This document shows, one piece after another, positions 7,966-11,056 of a DNA stretch of 11,056 bases. The notes beneath the pieces are model-generated. The model saw only the letters and a list, made by a program, of their open reading frames with translations. It made no database searches and was not told where the DNA came from. Where the stretch lies: assembly GCA_030039655.1 (NCBI GenBank), contig JASHVC010000234.1:1-11056 (forward strand). Reading direction: 5' to 3'. The translations under genes and the position numbers were made by a program. Within the stretch, counting starts at the first letter, position 1. The number at the start of each line of letters is the position of its first letter. This DNA is from Xanthobacteraceae bacterium. GTDB lineage: Bacteria > Pseudomonadota > Alphaproteobacteria > Rhizobiales > Xanthobacteraceae.

Positions 7966-8958
7966 ATGGCCAATCTGCGACTGAGTTTTGCGTGCGGGCC
8001 TTACGACCGGACTCAGGCGTTGCGTGACGGCTCCATCAGGCCTGATGGCATCGACCTCACCTATGTGACCTTGCAGCCGGCCGAAATCTTCTGGCGCATG
8101 CTTCAGTACAAGGAGTTCGACGCCTCCGAGATGTCGCTGTCGAATTACACGACGCTGGTAGGCGGCGGTGATGCGCCGTTCGTGGCAATCCCGGCGTTTC
8201 CCTCACGGGTGTTTCGCCACGGGTATTTCTTCGTCAACACCGACAAAGGAATCGCGCGCCCGGCTGACCTCAAGGGCAAGCGCGGGGGCGTGCCCGAATA
8301 CAGCATGACGGCGGCGGTCTATATGCGCGGGCTGCTGCAGCATGAATACGGGATCAAGCCGAGCGACGTCGAATGGGTGCAGGGGCGCGCCGACCGGCTC
8401 GGCCACACGCTACCGCCCGACGTTCGCCTGACCCAGGCGCCCGCCGGGACTGAGCTCGGCGATCTTCTGGAGCGCGGCGAGCTCGACTTTCTGATGACCG
8501 CCAACAACCCGCTGTCATTTCGCCGCGGTGCAGCAAACGTGAAGCGGCTGTTTCCCAATTATCGCGAGCTTGAGCAGGACTATTACCGGCGTACGAAGAT
8601 TTATCCGATCATGCACACGGTGGTGATCCGCCGCGACATTTACGAGCGCGATCCGTGGGTGGCCATGAGCCTCTACAAGGCGCTCTGCCGCGCCAAGGAT
8701 TATGCGCTGCATCTGGTGAGCGAAGTCGGTTCGCCCAAGGCTTCATTCGCCTGGCTGCAGCCGCTGATCGAAGAGGAGCAGGCGATCATCGGCAAGGATT
8801 GGTACCCGTACGGCGTCGAGGCGAACCGGCCGTCGCTGGAGGCGCTGCTGCAATACACTCACGAGCATGGCCTGACGCCGCGGCGGCTGAAGATCGAGGA
8901 ATTGTTTGCACCCAGCACGCTGCGCGATATCCCGCTCAGCGAGGGGCAGTTGGTGTAA
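7966..8958 (+). CDS. 4,5-dihydroxyphthalate decarboxylase-like protein (periplasmic-binding-protein fold)
   Basis: The product is a 330-residue member of the family annotated as 4,5-dihydroxyphthalate decarboxylase (Pht5-like) or as NMT1-type ABC substrate-binding protein. Family-typical stretches are CGPYDRTQALRDGSIRPDGI at about 10–29, ASEMSLSNYTTL near 53–64, PAFPSRVFRHGYFFVN near 77–92, DLKGKRGGVPEYSMTAA near 101–117, and WYPYGVEANRP near 282–292. There is no signal peptide: the N-terminus MANLRLSFACG lacks a basic head and long hydrophobic core, which favours a cytosolic enzyme over a transporter component. The ATG at 7966 has GGGGAG four bases upstream. It is divergent from a DapA-family lyase, a pairing that suits breakdown of an aromatic or 2-oxo acid, though the substrate is not deducible. 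Its 3′ end and flank recur in decayed form at 9582–9735. Confidence 0.82.
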   Translation: MANLRLSFACGPYDRTQALRDGSIRPDGIDLTYVTLQPAEIFWRMLQYKEFDASEMSLSNYTTLVGGGDAPFVAIPAFPSRVFRHGYFFVNTDKGIARPADLKGKRGGVPEYSMTAAVYMRGLLQHEYGIKPSDVEWVQGRADRLGHTLPPDVRLTQAPAGTELGDLLERGELDFLMTANNPLSFRRGAANVKRLFPNYRELEQDYYRRTKIYPIMHTVVIRRDIYERDPWVAMSLYKALCRAKDYALHLVSEVGSPKASFAWLQPLIEEEQAIIGKDWYPYGVEANRPSLEALLQYTHEHGLTPRRLKIEELFAPSTLRDIPLSEGQLV

Positions 8959-9020
8959 GACTTGGCGGCGGCCGGGCGATCACTGACCGAGGTCTGCTTT
9001 GCGGCGCATGACGAACAAAG
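8868..9020 (+). repeat. Direct repeat copy A: 3′ end of the decarboxylase-like gene plus flank
   Basis: These 153 bp cover the last 30 or so codons, the stop codon and about 60 bp of downstream DNA of the gene at 7966–8958. They match 9582–9735 in the same orientation with 28 mismatches and one single-base gap by hand count, about 81% identity. The first 21 bases are identical in both copies. This copy is the intact one. Similarity fades on both sides of the stated limits. Confidence 0.85.
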
Positions 9021-9081
9021 CTTGACGGTGTACCAAGGGATATTGCGCCAAGTTCGAGAAGTGCGAACAGCCGCCGCGGAC

Positions 9082-9468
9082 CTACTTACGCAGACACAAT
9101 CCCGTTGCCGTACCTGCCGGACATCCTGCTCCGTCCGCCGTCCCGCTGGAACACACAAGCGAGACCAGCGCTTCATCGTCGTTGCAGGCAACCGTTTTGT
9201 CACCCGTTACAACGCGCAATCCGGCGAGGCCCGACGGGCCCGGAGGCCCGGCGATACCTTGTGGTCCGACCGGTCCTTGGGGTCCCTGAGGCCCTTGGGG
9301 TCCGCTCGGCCCGATCGGCCCAACAGAACCGGGGGGCCCTTTCTCCCCTGGTGATCCAGCCTGCCCCTTCTCCCCTGGCGGTCCGGCTTGCCCTTGCTGC
9401 CCTTGCGGGCCTGAACAGCCCGTGAGGAAGAGGCCGAACAAGGTCACGGCTAAGCATGCAATTCTCAT
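9082..9468 (-). CDS. Small collagen-like lipoprotein
   Basis: The 128-residue product starts with a lipoprotein signal peptide, [18 protein letters not shown], whose lipobox LTGC places the lipidated Cys at residue 18. Then come 22 uninterrupted Gly-X-Y triplets (residues 20–85) rich in Pro, Gln and Glu-Lys, such as GPP, GEK and GPQ, which can form a collagen-type triple helix. A compact C-terminal region of about 43 residues has four Cys (ACN, VCS, GCP, LCL) and may be a disulfide-stabilised trimer cap. Similar short collagen-like proteins with a VVTG…ACNDDE…LVSLVC tail are known to me from Bradyrhizobium relatives. The ATG at 9468 has a G-run (GGGGG) about seven bases upstream. The product is expected to be membrane-anchored on the periplasmic or outer face, perhaps structural or adhesive. 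It lies between two direct repeats and has no evident operon partner. Confidence 0.85.
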   Translation of the reverse strand: MRIACLAVTLFGLFLTGCSGPQGQQGQAGPPGEKGQAGSPGEKGPPGSVGPIGPSGPQGPQGPQGPVGPQGIAGPPGPSGLAGLRVVTGDKTVACNDDEALVSLVCSSGTADGAGCPAGTATGLCLRK

Positions 9469-9581
9469 AAGTGCCCCCAGTCACCATGGCTATGGACGGA
9501 ATAACGCGCACCCATCAGGTAGATTGTCACGACACCTACACTCTCAGCAACTGAGCCAACAAAAAAGAACTCTTGATATTC

Positions 9582-9735
9582 TGGCCTGACGCCGCGGCGG
9601 CTCTAAGATCGAGGAATTGTTGGCGTCCAGCACGCTGGGCGATATCCACCTCAGCAAGAGGCAGTTGGTCCGGGGTTGTGCGGCGGCCGGGTGCGCACTA
9701 GCCGCTGTCTGCTTTACGGCGCACCGCGAACAAAG
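9582..9735 (+). pseudogene. Decayed 3′ fragment of a decarboxylase-like gene (direct repeat copy B)
   Basis: This fragment repeats the final codons and downstream flank of the gene at 7966–8958. In one frame it still reads KIEELLASSTLGDIHLSKRQ, against KIEELFAPSTLRDIPLSEGQ in the intact protein. A one-base insertion near 9602 shifts the frame from the preceding GLTPRRL codons, and the stop codon is lost, so the frame runs on. No start or upstream part of the gene is present; similarity begins abruptly at 9582. It is best read as the remnant of a second copy after rearrangement. The rest of the 9469–9832 gap holds no gene I can support. Confidence 0.8.
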
Positions 9736-9832
9736 TTCGATCGGCAGGTCTCGGAGGCGGCAGCTTCGTCCAAAGCGTGCGAGGCTCACTTCGGTGCACA
9801 GCACAGATTCCAAGGATTTCCACGGCGCAGAT

Positions 9833-10444
9833 TCAGTATCCCACAGTAAACCGGCGACGGGAGTGTCGCGGCCGCTCCAATTCATCAGCCACCGCGATGG
9901 CATAATCTTCCATCGAGATCGTGCTCTTGCCATCGGCTCCCACGAGTACCTCATCGCCGCCCAGTCGGAACTTGCCCGTGCGCTCCCCGGGGGCGAAGTG
10001 GAGCGATGGGGACAGATAAGTCCAATCAAGCTCGCGCTCGCTCCTAAGGAATGTGAGAAAGCTGCGCCCTGCCAGGGCCTCTTCGCGGGATGTGATGGGA
10101 ACGAGCCCGGCGTCGACCGCCTCGACCCCGGAGGCGTTCTTGAGTGTTCCCGCTCCGCCCACCACCAGAAGTCGTTTCACCTCTGACCGCTTTAGTGCGG
10201 CGACCAAAACGGCGGGATCGACCTGCAGCAGTCGCGTAGCCGTGACAACCGCGTCGTGGCCTGTAAGCAGCGGAGCAAGATCGTCAGCATTCCGTACGTC
10301 ACCGTAGCGCGCCGTAAGGGAGGCATGGGCAGGCAACAGTGCAGGGTGCCGAACAATTCCGGTCACCTGATGCCCGCGCGCCAACAATTCGGCAACGACG
10401 CGCGACCCGGCTTTTCCCGTCGCCCCGATCACCGCGATGTTCAT
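9833..10444 (-). CDS. NAD(P)H-binding oxidoreductase, YwnB/COG2910 type
   Basis: This 203-residue protein is an atypical short-chain dehydrogenase with a Rossmann fold, of the group annotated as NAD(P)-dependent oxidoreductase or putative NADH-flavin reductase. It opens MNIAVIGATGKAGSRVV with the dinucleotide motif GATGKAG (G7, G10, G13), followed by a basic residue after the second strand (IVRHP), as in NADP binders. Further family features are GDVRNADDLAPLL, LLVVGGAGTL, DWTYLSPS and the conserved ending ISMEDYAIAVADELE then RRFTVGY. The usual catalytic Tyr-x-x-x-Lys of classical dehydrogenases is not evident, as expected for this group. The ATG at 10444 fits the family start, with AAGG very close upstream. 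It follows a thiamine-diphosphate enzyme gene on the same strand after 327 bp, so an operon is uncertain. Substrate unknown. Confidence 0.88.
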   Translation of the reverse strand: MNIAVIGATGKAGSRVVAELLARGHQVTGIVRHPALLPAHASLTARYGDVRNADDLAPLLTGHDAVVTATRLLQVDPAVLVAALKRSEVKRLLVVGGAGTLKNASGVEAVDAGLVPITSREEALAGRSFLTFLRSERELDWTYLSPSLHFAPGERTGKFRLGGDEVLVGADGKSTISMEDYAIAVADELERPRHSRRRFTVGY

Positions 10445-10771
10445 GACCTTGGTTCGCTCGCGCCTCCCGATTGCCCGCTTCGAAAGTCATACACGAATGC
10501 GGGGGCGCTTCCACGTAGATCAAGTGGGCTCCCTAACCAGCATAATAATAATTGCGCGTGCCTCGCACTTCGGCTCAGGATCAAGAACGACCGATAGAGC
10601 TTGACAGAGGCAGGTCCGCTATTGCCTTCAATAGCGTCGGATTCGTCGCGCCGCTTTGTGCCCACTAGCGCGATCTTGCCGAATCGTCGCAGCGCGATGC
10701 CGATCACGCGTTGTCGGCGGTGCGCACGATCGACGTATATGCGACCAACAAATTCGACCTGCCAGAAATGC
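10445..10771. other. 327-bp gap without a supported gene
   Basis: Open frames here have no recognisable features. One perfect hairpin is present: CGCTATTG and CAATAGCG (8-bp stem) around CCTT at 10617–10636, without a following T-run. It may mark the end of the thiamine-diphosphate enzyme transcript. No good promoter for the gene at 9833–10444 was identified. Confidence 0.5.
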
Positions 10772-11056
10772 TCACATATTGCCGTGGCCGCGTTTGATGG
10801 TCTGACGGATCACCGGGGCCGTGACCTTATCCGAAATCTGGATGTTCCAGATTTCGCTGTCGCCCTGGGCGGCGAAGTCGGCGAACAGCTTTGGGACTAT
10901 CGACACGTCGCGTATCTCGTGGCCGCGCAGGCCGAAGCCGCGGGCGATGTCGTGCAGCGGCGGCCGGCCGAATATAGCCAGACTGTCGTCGAGGCCGTCG
11001 GCGCGCAGCTTGTGAAACTCCGAGCCGTAGCCGCCGTCGTTCATGGCGCAGATGAG
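10772..11056 (-). CDS. Thiamine-diphosphate-dependent enzyme, C-terminal end (partial, runs off right edge)
   Basis: The frame is open to the window edge, so only the last 94 residues are seen. They begin LICAMNDGGYGSEFHKLR, which matches the end of the thiamine-diphosphate and Mg-binding motif (GDG…ND) and the following conserved helix. Then come FGRPPLHDIARGFGLRG and IVPKLFADFAAQ, the usual pattern of the C-terminal domain in acetolactate synthase-like, benzoylformate decarboxylase-like and related enzymes. The final stretch is EIWNIQISDKVTAPVIRQ and a short basic tail. The GDG half of the motif, the catalytic Glu and the N-terminal two thirds are outside. The exact reaction (2-oxo acid decarboxylation or carboligation) cannot be set from this end. 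The Met in AMND is internal, not a start. Confidence 0.85.
   Translation of the reverse strand, partial: LICAMNDGGYGSEFHKLRADGLDDSLAIFGRPPLHDIARGFGLRGHEIRDVSIVPKLFADFAAQGDSEIWNIQISDKVTAPVIRQTIKRGHGNM

Noticed and set aside
8859..9203. Minus-strand open frame opposite the decarboxylase-like gene end, resembling one opposite the repeat copy
   Set aside because: The resemblance follows from the DNA repeat itself, and the frame is antisense to a well-supported gene.
9617..10186. Plus-strand open frame of 189 codons
   Set aside because: Its first part is the decayed repeat copy and the rest is antisense to the NAD(P)H-binding protein gene; the frame is a fusion of remnant and shadow.
10441..10707. 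Minus-strand open frame of 88 codons upstream of the NAD(P)H-binding gene
   Set aside because: It has no family features and overlaps the next gene's start; no initiation signal was seen.

Overview
The window reads as a piece of alphaproteobacterial chromosome, most likely from the Hyphomicrobiales (Rhizobiales) near the Bradyrhizobium/Rhodopseudomonas group. The evidence is high GC coding DNA, the minus-strand order rpsT–dnaA–dnaN–recF–gyrB, protein signatures typical of that order, and REP-like palindromic repeats in the gaps. This placement comes from recognition, not from a search.

Replication block (1–6890, all minus strand). Reading in the direction of transcription: rpsT (ribosomal protein S20) with a clear sigma70-type promoter; a long, relatively AT-rich gap of 1,076 bp; dnaA (replication initiator); dnaN (beta sliding clamp); recF (gap-repair ATPase); a small acidic unknown protein; and the N-terminal 269 codons of gyrB, which runs off the left edge. 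The long gap is a candidate control or origin region, but no consensus DnaA box is visible in it. It holds an 11-bp perfect hairpin, an odd-centred perfect palindrome and several imperfect DnaA-box-like sites. The dnaN–recF gap is filled almost entirely by one composite palindromic repeat that can fold as a four-way junction. A relative of it sits between the small gene and gyrB. gyrB has its own apparent promoter.

Accessory metabolic block (6946–11056). A DapA-family aldolase/lyase gene (minus) and a 4,5-dihydroxyphthalate decarboxylase-like gene (plus) are divergent across a 123-bp gap. The aldolase lacks the arginine expected of a true dihydrodipicolinate synthase, so both may be catabolic. 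Next come a small collagen-like lipoprotein gene (minus), an NAD(P)H-binding reductase of the YwnB/COG2910 type (minus), and the C-terminus of a thiamine-diphosphate enzyme (minus) cut by the right edge.

Most notable oddity: the last 28 or so codons and the downstream flank of the decarboxylase-like gene (8868–9020) recur as a decayed, frameshifted copy at 9582–9735, about 81% identical by hand count. The two copies bracket the collagen-like gene, which points to past duplication and rearrangement. No tRNA, rRNA, CRISPR array, transposase or obvious novel defence system was seen.
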